NCBI GenBank assembly: GCA_031266495.1 | Contig: JAISAX010000389.1 | Span: 1 to 8,656, forward strand | Source of the DNA: Opitutaceae bacterium | GTDB taxonomy: Bacteria > Verrucomicrobiota > Verrucomicrobiae > Opitutales > Opitutaceae | Length of the DNA: 8,656 bases | Reading direction: 5' to 3' | Part shown: in pieces, positions 1-6,239 of the stretch | How the letters are laid out: each line of letters begins with the position of its first letter | Numbering within the stretch: the first letter of the stretch is position 1 | The notes under the pieces: generated by a model | What the model was told of the DNA's origin: nothing | Databases searched by the model: none | The model's input: only the letters and a program-made list of their open reading frames with translations | Translations under genes and position numbers: made by a program

Positions 1-173
1 ACTCGCAATCCGCGATTCTCCAGCGTCGGGGAATCCGACATCCAGAGCAGCAGATGCGTGATGACTTCCAGGGCCATCGCCCTGGCTTCCTTGCGCGGGT
101 CAAACGGCTCGGCAAAGAAGGGATCGCTCGTGAGCGGGTTGATTTTGTTTTTTTGATTTGTATTGTTTTCCAT
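1..173 (-). CDS. Unknown protein, N-terminal part only (runs off left edge)
   Basis: Open reading frame on the minus strand that starts at ATG (173-171) and stays open to the window edge, giving 57 codons. The protein begins MENNTNQKNKINPLTSDPFF and continues with a helical-looking segment (about residues 27-46, REARAMALEVITHLLLWM). There is no signal peptide; the N-terminus is polar and Asn/Lys-rich. I do not recognise the family. No good Shine-Dalgarno sequence precedes the ATG. It lies about 300 nt downstream of the int-xis terminator in the same direction, so it would need its own promoter. It could be a cargo gene of the integrative element or a host gene next to it. Coding status rests on an uninterrupted frame and a plausible protein composition only. 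Confidence 0.55.
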   Translation of the reverse strand, partial: MENNTNQKNKINPLTSDPFFAEPFDPRKEARAMALEVITHLLLWMSDSPTLENRGLR

Positions 174-476
174 GATACGTGATCAGGTTCGCCACGCATC
201 ATGCGCCCTTTTCCCGAATCAAAATAGCTGTGGCGTCGAGGGTCCGCTTACCCCCTTTTTCGGGAGGAGAGTCTTTTGTAAAAACCCGCAAGTGCGGCGG
301 CAGTGACGGCGGCGACGGTTCCGGTTGCCGGTTGTCGGCGGCAGGTCACGGATCACCGGGTGACATCAAAAACGACATAGTGTGTCGGATACGCCAGGTG
401 GCGCGGCCTCCGCCAGCAAGAGGGGGGGGAGGGAGGATAGCAAGAAGAGCGGGAACGAGACAGGCTGGCAGACCGG
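174..476. other. Gene-free spacer between the int-xis terminator and the left-edge gene
   Basis: I see no convincing gene in this stretch. The frames that cross it give low-complexity Arg/Pro/Gly-rich products typical of shadows. It holds several short perfect inverted repeats: CGCAT/ATGCG around 195-205, TCACC/GGTGA at 353-363, and CGCCA/TGGCG at 392-403. It also holds a run of eight G at 422-429. On the minus strand, a small GC hairpin followed by TTTTT lies near 281-300. No convincing -35/-10 pair was found for the gene starting at 173. The inverted repeats could be recombinase or excisionase binding sites, but nothing in the sequence proves this. Confidence 0.5.
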
Positions 477-513
477 AAAAACAAAAAACCCGACACGGTG
501 AGGTGTCGGGTTT
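477..513 (-). terminator. Rho-independent terminator of the int-xis pair
   Basis: A perfect 11-bp stem (486-496 with 503-513, arm AAACCCGACAC) closes a 6-nt loop. Read on the minus strand, it is followed at once by a T-rich tail (TTTGTTTTT, 485-477). It lies 25 nt after the stop codon of the excisionase-like gene. The GC-rich stem, short loop and T tract are those of an intrinsic terminator. On the plus strand the stem is followed by mixed sequence, so it should work mainly in the minus direction. Confidence 0.88.
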
Positions 514-538
514 CGTGTTTGTCGGCGAACCGGCGTCG

Positions 539-751
539 TCAGGTCCGGCGGGCGAACCGGCGATATTTTAAAAGGTAGTCGTGAATCTCTTCCGGATCGA
601 AGCGCAACAGGCGCCCGATGTACAGATGCGGCAAACCGCAGGAGATCAGGTTGTGGACATGCCTCGGGGTGCAGCGAAAAATCGCGGCGACCTCGCCGCA
701 CGTCCACAGGATTTTTGTCGAAGGTTGAGTGTCGGTTACAGTGTTTTCCAC
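539..751 (-). CDS. Excisionase-like winged-helix DNA-binding protein
   Basis: 70-aa protein with a MerR/excisionase-type helix-turn-helix (HTH_17-like) fold. Residues 15-26 (LWTCGEVAAIFR) form the first helix and turn. Residues 27-40 (CTPRHVHNLISCGL) are the recognition helix. The wing is PHLYIGRLLRFDPEEI (41-56), and a basic tail KYRRFARRT ends the protein. Proteins of this type act as recombination directionality factors or small regulators beside integrases. The start is GTG at 751-749, chosen because AAAGGAAG lies just upstream on the minus strand and because the fold begins soon after it. The gene overlaps the last 16 nt of the integrase in another frame, and its ribosome-binding site lies inside the integrase's last codons, so translational coupling is likely. 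The excisionase role is inferred from fold and position; a plain regulator is also possible. Confidence 0.85.
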   Translation of the reverse strand: MENTVTDTQPSTKILWTCGEVAAIFRCTPRHVHNLISCGLPHLYIGRLLRFDPEEIHDYLLKYRRFARRT

Positions 752-2169
752 CCCCTTCCTTTCCGGTCAACTTGCGCAGCCTTCGTCCGCTCCGGCGTAT
801 CCGTGGCGGCATTCTCCGGAACGGAGGCCGGGACCGGAGCAGGACCGATGGCATCCTGGGCGGGCACGGCGTCGGCAGGCGTGGCGTCGGTGGCAACGGC
901 TGCAACGGCTGCAACGGTGGCGACGGCGGTGGCGGCGGTGGCGGCAGGCATGACGCCAAACCATGCCTGCGCCTCGTCCGGGCCGACTACCTCACGGTAA
1001 TACTGGAATATGATTTCCGGCGTGTTGCCCGCCTCCATCGCAACGCGATTGATGTCTCCTATCTCCGCCACCCGATAGCTGATATACGAGTGCCGGAATG
1101 CGTTGTCCCGGAGCCCAAAACCGGCCTTCTCCATGATGCGATGCAGGGCGCGTTGCGGAATCTTGTAATCCACAATCGGTCCGGATTCTTTCCGGCAGGT
1201 CAGCAGCCACGCCTTCAGGCTTGCCTGCAACGGCACCAGACGGCGGCTCTTCGATCTCACTTTCTCCGAGGAGATTTCGACAAAATTGCGCTTGAAGTTG
1301 ATGTGCTCCCAACGCAACCGCCCCAACTCGGATGTGCGCGCTCCGGTAAAGGCCGCGCACGCCGCCCATGCCAGCAGCTTCGGGTTCTCCTTCCTGACGG
1401 TCTCAAACAGGAACCTCAGTTCCTCCGGCGTGTAGATCGTTATCTTCATCGCCGCTTCCTTGTAGGCCATCATCCCGTCAAACTCCGTCGGCAGGTTCTT
1501 GGGCAAATACCCTTGCTCCTTCACCCAGTTCCCGAACGATACGCACAACTTGCGAAACGTGTTCTTGGTCACCGCCACCAGCGGATTTCCCTTGTAGTGC
1601 AACCCGCAAAGCCATTTGTCCAGTTCCGCCGTCCTCACCTGTGGCAACATCCTGTCCCCGAAACTGGCGGTCAGCCGCTTCGTGATCGTCTTGAGCTTGA
1701 TTATGTGCCTCGCCGAAAATCCCATCGCCTCGCGCCCGGCAACAAACTCCGTCACCAGTTCCGACACCTTTTTCGGCTTCACTTCTCCGGGATGGAAGCT
1801 GACGTAAAACTCCACCGCTTCCTTGAGCGAACGTCCGGCGAGCAACGGATGCACCTGCGCGAACATTTCCGCGCACACGTGCAACGGCAACCCGGTCGGC
1901 TCGATGTGCTTTCGGGCAATCAGGTAGCTCTCCATGTCCGCGGTCGAAAGCTCCGCGGCGTCGTGGGCATCAAGGGTGAGTTTCCCCAATATCAGTTTTG
2001 CCTCCCGGCGGGCGTCGGACATCCTCGCGAATGTCTTGCGCTGCCGCGTTCCGCCCTGGTGCCAGGACAACTGAAAAAGCGAGCGGCCACGGTTCCTGAC
2101 CGTGTAGATTTTCACTTCGTGACTTCCGTTCGCGATGACTATCGGTGTGTTTTTTACTGTGGATTTCAT
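736..2169 (-). CDS. Tyrosine recombinase / phage-type integrase
   Basis: 477-aa site-specific recombinase. Residues about 18-85 form an N-terminal arm-type region, followed by a core-binding SAM-like domain (about 130-235, containing VSELVTEFVAGREAMG) and a catalytic domain (about 243-405). Visible active-site elements are Arg278 in FTGARTSELGRLRW, a Lys at 303 or 307 before RRLVPL, Arg359-His360 in NAFRHSYIS, and nucleophile Tyr391 in GNTPEIIFQYYREVV. The first His of the usual HxxR box is Asn356, and the usual H/W after the last Gly is Asn382; GN-type boxes are known in verrucomicrobial integrases. After the natural-looking end AWFGVMP (407) comes a low-complexity Ala/Pro/Thr tail of about 50 residues and a basic end. 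No Shine-Dalgarno sequence is visible before the ATG at 2169. It is followed by the overlapping excisionase-like gene and a terminator. It probably integrates the element whose edge lies here; the attachment site is not visible. Confidence 0.95.
   Translation of the reverse strand: MKSTVKNTPIVIANGSHEVKIYTVRNRGRSLFQLSWHQGGTRQRKTFARMSDARREAKLILGKLTLDAHDAAELSTADMESYLIARKHIEPTGLPLHVCAEMFAQVHPLLAGRSLKEAVEFYVSFHPGEVKPKKVSELVTEFVAGREAMGFSARHIIKLKTITKRLTASFGDRMLPQVRTAELDKWLCGLHYKGNPLVAVTKNTFRKLCVSFGNWVKEQGYLPKNLPTEFDGMMAYKEAAMKITIYTPEELRFLFETVRKENPKLLAWAACAAFTGARTSELGRLRWEHINFKRNFVEISSEKVRSKSRRLVPLQASLKAWLLTCRKESGPIVDYKIPQRALHRIMEKAGFGLRDNAFRHSYISYRVAEIGDINRVAMEAGNTPEIIFQYYREVVGPDEAQAWFGVMPAATAATAVATVAAVAAVATDATPADAVPAQDAIGPAPVPASVPENAATDTPERTKAAQVDRKGRGWKTL
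880..950. repeat. Degenerate GC-rich triplet/9-mer repeat coding for the integrase Ala-rich tail
   Basis: On the plus strand AACGGCTGC occurs twice in tandem (895-912), followed by a partial copy and then GGCGGTGGC-type units (925-945). Read on the minus strand, this codes for the Ala/Thr/Val-rich run at about residues 408-430 of the integrase. It looks like the product of replication slippage and is the low-complexity part of an otherwise well-conserved enzyme. Confidence 0.7.
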
Positions 2170-2932
2170 GACTGTTGGTTGTTTGTCAACCGCGTGTCAT
2201 GCTCCCGTTTCCGATTTCCTAACCCATTCATTATCAACAAATGAATTTACCCTCATCGAACTGCTCGCCGTCATCACCATCATCGGCATCCTGGCCGGCC
2301 TTGTGTTTGCCGGTATCCAAAAATCCAGGAAGAGTGCGCGCAATGCGCATTGCATCAGCAATCTTCGACAAATCGGCATGTCGGTGAATCTTTATGTTTC
2401 CGATTACAACGGCAGGATCCCCGGTCCGTTTCAGACGGACCAGCAGTCATGCGAAGTGGATAAAACACAACCTTACGAACAACAGTTTTCCGGCGTCATG
2501 CTTCCCTACGTACAGGCGCGCGGTGTCAGCGAAACAAGGTCCCGTATTATCCCGAACGCGATGTTATGTCCGGTGTGGGAAATGCTCTCCAATCGTTACC
2601 GCAACGGCTTTGAAGAGATTGACCCGAACACCACGCCCGTGATCTGGCGCATCAACTCAAAACTGTTCGGCAACGGCGGCGGCACCTTTCCGGGTTTCCG
2701 TTACATCCATCTGGTCGCGCCCAACTATGCACGACGCGATGCCACAGGCCCCGAAGGCAGCCTGAGCCGGGTTCCGCTCATCTGGGACAATTTTAACCCG
2801 ACTGGTGGTTATGAAAATAAACTCCCTGAAAAAGGCCGGTGGCATGGCAATTCCTATAACGCCGCCTGGCTCGATGGCCACGTCTCTCGCGAACGAAAGC
2901 TGACCCCGGACTCCATCCCCGGCGACATCTGA
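2168..2932 (+). CDS. Type II secretion pseudopilin-like protein with H-X9-DG motif
   Basis: 254 aa if ATG 2168 is used. Residues 27-50 (FTLIELLAVITIIGILAGLV and following) are the hallmark prepilin N-terminal helix with Glu5 (Glu31). They are followed by a conserved SARNAHCISNLRQIGMSVNLYVSDYNGRIP-like region (split here as residues 56-85). Near the C-terminus His226, nine residues, then Asp236-Gly237 make the processing-associated H-X9-DG motif. Such proteins are widespread in Verrucomicrobia, Planctomycetes and Lentisphaerae and resemble GspG-type pseudopilins of the type II secretion system in the inner membrane. The leader is odd: residue -1 is Glu26 rather than Gly or Ala, and the 26 leader residues contain no Lys or Arg. 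Other possible starts are ATG 2135, inside the integrase, and TTG 2183. ATG 2168 overlaps the start codon of the divergent integrase. It heads an apparent five-gene operon. The gene may have lost its native 5' end. Confidence 0.87.
   Translation: MTVGCLSTACHAPVSDFLTHSLSTNEFTLIELLAVITIIGILAGLVFAGIQKSRKSARNAHCISNLRQIGMSVNLYVSDYNGRIPGPFQTDQQSCEVDKTQPYEQQFSGVMLPYVQARGVSETRSRIIPNAMLCPVWEMLSNRYRNGFEEIDPNTTPVIWRINSKLFGNGGGTFPGFRYIHLVAPNYARRDATGPEGSLSRVPLIWDNFNPTGGYENKLPEKGRWHGNSYNAAWLDGHVSRERKLTPDSIPGDI
2177..2191. promoter_or_regulatory. Small inverted repeat at the divergent junction
   Basis: GGTTG (2177-2181) and CAACC (2187-2191) enclose TTTGT. The repeat lies 8 nt upstream of the integrase start on the minus strand and just inside the 5' end assumed for the pseudopilin gene. 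It could be an operator or a recombinase site, but it is short. On the minus strand it contains TTGACA, although no matching -10 box stands at the right distance upstream of the integrase start. Confidence 0.25.
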
Positions 2933-2966
2933 TCTCTTTCCCCTCCCCCCTCCCCCCCCCCCCCCC
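2933..2966. repeat. 34-nt homopyrimidine tract with C15
   Basis: Every base from 2933 to 2966 is C or T, ending with C4-T-C6-T-like blocks and then fifteen C in a row (2952-2966). It begins right after the pseudopilin stop and ends 52 nt before the next start codon. The complementary strand carries long G runs and could form a G-quadruplex or triplex. Long homopolymers are also prone to length change. Confidence 0.9.
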
Positions 2967-3018
2967 GGCACGCGCACAACCTGTTTCCCGTCCACAAGAA
3001 CCACATCCGCACAAGCTC

Positions 3019-3822
3019 ATGAAAACAATGATCCTGAAAAACACAAAATATCCGGCGAACGCAGTCACCTGCACGTTCGCTCTTGTTATTGCCCTGTCTC
3101 TTGCCCTGTCGGCGGCGCGGGCCGAAATCATCGTCAGCGAGACGTTTGATTATCCCGCCGGCACACCGCTTGCCGGCGCGGCCGGAGGCGCCGGCACATG
3201 GAGCGGCGCGTGGATTGTCCACGAAGCCATCCCCTCGGCGGCCGTTACGAGCGAAGGACTTCGTATTGGAGATGGCACTGCAAACCCGTCCGCCGCGCCC
3301 GGCAAAAACGTGATCGCCGCCAAACGCCAGTTCAACCGATACAGGGGCGATACGATTTTTGTGAAATACGTGTTCACCGCCGGCCCGGGCACAACAACCG
3401 ATGCCGACCGTTTCGGCGTCGCCCTCCCGTCCAACAAGCACGGCTGCCTGCTGCTCGGCAGCGGCCTTGGCGGCACCGGCTCCGAAGAAACGGACAACCG
3501 CATCGCCGCCCGCATTCACGACAGCGGCCCCAATCGTATCACCATTCCCGATACCTTTGTCGGACCCGGCGTCACCTACACTGTTGTTGCCGAATGGTCG
3601 AAATCCACCCCTGGCCCCAAGGAACCCTACAATCGCCTGCGTCTGTGGTTGAATCCCAAGGCCGAAGAGGTCGCCCCGGCCCCTTACAGGGATCTGAGGC
3701 ATCCCGAGCTGCGCAGTGAAATAAACTGGGCGGGATTCTACATCGCCGATACCGAACCGGGCGACGTTTACACCGTAAAATCCATCACCATCGCCACCAC
3801 CCCGGAAGATGTAATCAACTGA
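3019..3822 (+). CDS. Secreted beta-rich protein of unknown function
   Basis: 267 aa. A signal peptide is clear: basic n-region (MKTMILKNTK), hydrophobic core (TFALVIALSLALSA, about 18-32) and a cleavage site after ALSAARA (residue 35). The mature protein starts EIIVSETFDYPAGTPLAG, an opening common to exported verrucomicrobial and planctomycete proteins with concanavalin-like beta sandwiches. It goes on with alternating beta-type segments (TIFVKYVFTAG, YTVVAEWSK, NRLRLWLNP, AGFYIADTEPGDVYTVKSITI). No catalytic motif was recognised, so a carbohydrate-binding or structural role is only an inference from fold type and from the GH16 gene 30 nt downstream. No Shine-Dalgarno sequence is seen before ATG 3019. 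A second ATG at 3028 is in frame and would shorten the n-region by three residues. Confidence 0.88.
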   Translation: MKTMILKNTKYPANAVTCTFALVIALSLALSAARAEIIVSETFDYPAGTPLAGAAGGAGTWSGAWIVHEAIPSAAVTSEGLRIGDGTANPSAAPGKNVIAAKRQFNRYRGDTIFVKYVFTAGPGTTTDADRFGVALPSNKHGCLLLGSGLGGTGSEETDNRIAARIHDSGPNRITIPDTFVGPGVTYTVVAEWSKSTPGPKEPYNRLRLWLNPKAEEVAPAPYRDLRHPELRSEINWAGFYIADTEPGDVYTVKSITIATTPEDVIN

Positions 3823-3852
3823 CAACTACACGCAACTGCATGCGCCAAAAGG

Positions 3853-6228
3853 ATGAACACGCCTGAAAAAACGCCCCCGTCTCCCGCCGTAGTGCTTTTC
3901 GTGATCGCCCTTTTGGCGAGCGTGACAGGCAAACAACTCCCCGCATCCGCGGCGACCTCCGGCGCGGATGCCGCATCCCGCCTCGATCCCGACCAGAACG
4001 GCCTTTACGACGACACCGAGCGCAAGATCCTGCTCGACACGCTCCTCGCCGCGTTCCCCGGACCCGAACCCCTTGCCGCCCCGCTTCCCTTTGACAGCGA
4101 TGGTGATGGCAAAGTCACCATCCTTGAGCAAAGCAAGGGACGCCATCCGCTCACCCAACTCATCTCCGCGCAACGCTTCGGCGAAACCAACCTCCGCATC
4201 CCCTGGGGCATCGACATTTTCCCCGAATGGATTTCCACCGCCTGGTTTCAGGAAGACACACGCGAAGGGCCGCTCTCCGGACACACGTCGCGCGGCGCCA
4301 TTCAGGCTGTTGCAACCCAAACCAGTGACGCCCTGAAACCACGCCGGGCCGGCAACCGCGAAGGCATTGTTTTTGATGAAAATTCGGGGCGTCATTTTTC
4401 CATTCCCGGCCAGCGCGATGCCCGCTGGAACTACCGCTGGGGCGTATTCACTTTCCGGATTGACGCCGCCTCCGGCTCCGGAGGCGAAACCCTGCTCCTC
4501 GACCTCAACCGGGACCCGGAAAACAATGCCGGCTCGTTCATCCGTATCTGGCACGACAAACGCACGGGCCTGAACATCCGGTACACCGGAAAAAACAAGG
4601 GCGGACGTGATCACCGTCACGTTTCAACAACAAACATCGTCGCCGACGGCAGGGGCTGGAACGTTGCTGTTTTTGGCATTCGTTACGGGCAACTTTTTGT
4701 TTCCGTCAACGGTGAATCACTCGTCACCGGCATCCCGCAACCGCCACGCTTTTCGAGCGACATAATGCCGGAACGGGCGCCCGGGGTGACCTTTCTCGGT
4801 GACACGCGGGCCACCAACGAGCAATGGGCTTGCGACGCCCTCGTTTTCGGCCTCACGGAACCATCCGAAGCCACGGTCCGGAAGCTCACCGGCTGGGCCG
4901 CGCATCGCCTTGGTTTCCCGAAACAACTTCCCGCCGCGCATCCTTATCGCGACGCGCGCCCCGTTGTCGATGCCGAGGATTTCCCGTATCGGTATTTCCA
5001 TGATGACGGAAAATGGACGGCGTGGGGCGAATCGCTCTCGAAAACCGTCACCCGCGTCAATGCCGGCGGACCGCGTGTCGAACCACAAGGTTTTGAACGG
5101 GTCTTTATCGACGATTTCCGCGCCAGTCGCGTCACGGACAGCACCAGCGGCGAAGGCGATTTATGGCACGGCCCCGGTTTCATCACCGCCGTCGGCGGTA
5201 GTGCTCCGCTTGTGACGCCCGGACGCGAACCCGACACGTACGAATACGATGCCAAAAACCGGAGACAGATCCTCTCGTTGAAAAAACAGGGAGATCGCTG
5301 GCGTGGAAGCGCCATCTATACCGTCAACGACCTCGGCCACGGTTACACATGGAAAGGCCCGAAAATTTTCCGCATCCGCTGCCTGTTCCCCAAGGAAAAA
5401 CCGGAGGAGCTGGCCGGCGGGCTTTTCCCGGCCTTCTGGTCCTACGACCCCGATTTTCTCTTCTGGCGCACCGCCAACCGCATCGAGGTGGACTGGTGGG
5501 AGTTTGACGGGAAAGGCGGCGGCTGGCTCAACGGTCTGTCATCCCACGTCCACTACTCGCATCTGCGCAAAAACATCTTCGCGAAAAACCCGGAGCGTTA
5601 CAAAAGTTACAAGGGATACGGCGGCTTGCTCACGGAGGAAAAATCCGGAATCCCGGGCGGCCTTTATATGTGGGACGGGCAGTTCCATACGTGGGAATTC
5701 GTCGTCGATGCGGATATGACCTGTGCCAACGTCACAATCCCCGATGCAAACGGCGCGGAAAAGTGGGTGGAAATTTATCGTTTGCCCACGGCGCCCATCT
5801 ACCTTGAGCGACTCGACTTGCAAGTGGACTACGCGCTCAAAGCCAAAAACGGTTTGCCGAAAAAGGACCGTCAGGATCTGGTGATCGACTGGATAGAGGT
5901 TTGGCAAAAACAAAGCGCCCTTGAACTCGTTCCCGAACCCTTCATCGCCAAACCTCGTTTGACAGGCGCCAACCAGCCCGGCGGCACCGTGACTTGCGAG
6001 CCAAACCTGAAAAACATCACGGACATCCGGTACTACTGGTTTGCCGACGACTATCCGCTCACGTGGGGTCCATCGCCCTCCTGGACGATCACGGCGGCCG
6101 AGGCAGGCAAGACGATCCGTTGCATGGTCAAGGCCGTCGGCGCACGTGACATGCCCGAAGCATGGAGCAACGCCTTGCCCTCCACTCCCCTTCCCTCTCC
6201 CGCCAACCAGACACAAAAATCGCCATGA
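3853..6228 (+). CDS. Secreted multidomain glycoside hydrolase family 16-like enzyme
   Basis: 791 aa. A hydrophobic signal segment (VVLFVIALLASV, 13-24) has a likely cleavage near 33-34. Two textbook EF-hand loops follow: D45-D47-N49-D53-E56 and D81-D83-D85-T89-E92. A LamG-like region (about 190-369) ends with LTGWAAHRLGFPKQLPAAHP, typical of such domains. The GH16-like catalytic domain spans about 414-686. It contains GLFPAFWSYD (523-532), the active-site signature E545-V-D547-W-W-E550 (ExDxxE: nucleophile, helper Asp, acid/base), FHTWEFVVD (611-619) and the closing strand LVIDWIEVWQK (676-686). An Ig-like domain follows (about 698-776, with YYWFADD and WTITAAEAGKTIRCMV). GH16 enzymes cleave beta-1,4 or beta-1,3 bonds in glucans, galactans or sulfated galactans; the substrate is not evident here. 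It is exported, probably Ca2+-dependent for stability. The only possible start is ATG 3853, with AAAAGG abutting it. The stop overlaps the next start (ATGA). Confidence 0.9.
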   Translation: MNTPEKTPPSPAVVLFVIALLASVTGKQLPASAATSGADAASRLDPDQNGLYDDTERKILLDTLLAAFPGPEPLAAPLPFDSDGDGKVTILEQSKGRHPLTQLISAQRFGETNLRIPWGIDIFPEWISTAWFQEDTREGPLSGHTSRGAIQAVATQTSDALKPRRAGNREGIVFDENSGRHFSIPGQRDARWNYRWGVFTFRIDAASGSGGETLLLDLNRDPENNAGSFIRIWHDKRTGLNIRYTGKNKGGRDHRHVSTTNIVADGRGWNVAVFGIRYGQLFVSVNGESLVTGIPQPPRFSSDIMPERAPGVTFLGDTRATNEQWACDALVFGLTEPSEATVRKLTGWAAHRLGFPKQLPAAHPYRDARPVVDAEDFPYRYFHDDGKWTAWGESLSKTVTRVNAGGPRVEPQGFERVFIDDFRASRVTDSTSGEGDLWHGPGFITAVGGSAPLVTPGREPDTYEYDAKNRRQILSLKKQGDRWRGSAIYTVNDLGHGYTWKGPKIFRIRCLFPKEKPEELAGGLFPAFWSYDPDFLFWRTANRIEVDWWEFDGKGGGWLNGLSSHVHYSHLRKNIFAKNPERYKSYKGYGGLLTEEKSGIPGGLYMWDGQFHTWEFVVDADMTCANVTIPDANGAEKWVEIYRLPTAPIYLERLDLQVDYALKAKNGLPKKDRQDLVIDWIEVWQKQSALELVPEPFIAKPRLTGANQPGGTVTCEPNLKNITDIRYYWFADDYPLTWGPSPSWTITAAEAGKTIRCMVKAVGARDMPEAWSNALPSTPLPSPANQTQKSP

Positions 6229-6239
6229 AAATCGCCATG
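6216..6239 (+). repeat. 12-bp perfect tandem repeat creating two in-phase start codons
   Basis: AAAATCGCCATG occurs twice in a row (6216-6227, 6228-6239) and is followed by AAAA. The repeat spans the stop codon of the GH16 gene (TGA 6226-6228) and supplies two in-phase ATG codons (6225, 6237) for the PEP-CTERM gene. It also repeats the upstream context of each ATG. Confidence 0.92.

Noticed and set aside
880..950. CRISPR-like or structured RNA array
   Set aside because: The units are short, degenerate, in frame with the integrase and lack spacers; it is a coding low-complexity repeat.
366..959. Minus-strand Pro/Arg-rich frame spanning the terminator and the excisionase-like gene
   Set aside because: It runs through an intrinsic terminator and two better-supported genes, and its composition is typical of a shadow frame.
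2183..2234. Sigma-70 promoter for the operon (TTGTCA with CATTAT)
   Set aside because: The spacing is far from 17 nt, and CATTAT would start transcription inside the pseudopilin coding sequence.
715..2244. Plus-strand frame of 509 codons opposite the integrase
   Set aside because: It is antisense to a protein with clear recombinase motifs, and its product is Arg/His/Leu/Pro-rich low-quality sequence without any recognisable domain.
2854..3825. Minus-strand frame of 323 codons opposite the secreted beta-rich protein
   Set aside because: Gly/Arg/Ala-rich shadow of a GC-rich coding region; the opposite strand has a signal peptide and operon context.
3826..4620. Minus-strand frame of 264 codons opposite the GH16 gene
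   Set aside because: It overlaps the EF-hand and LamG-like regions that are clearly coded on the plus strand, and shows no domain.
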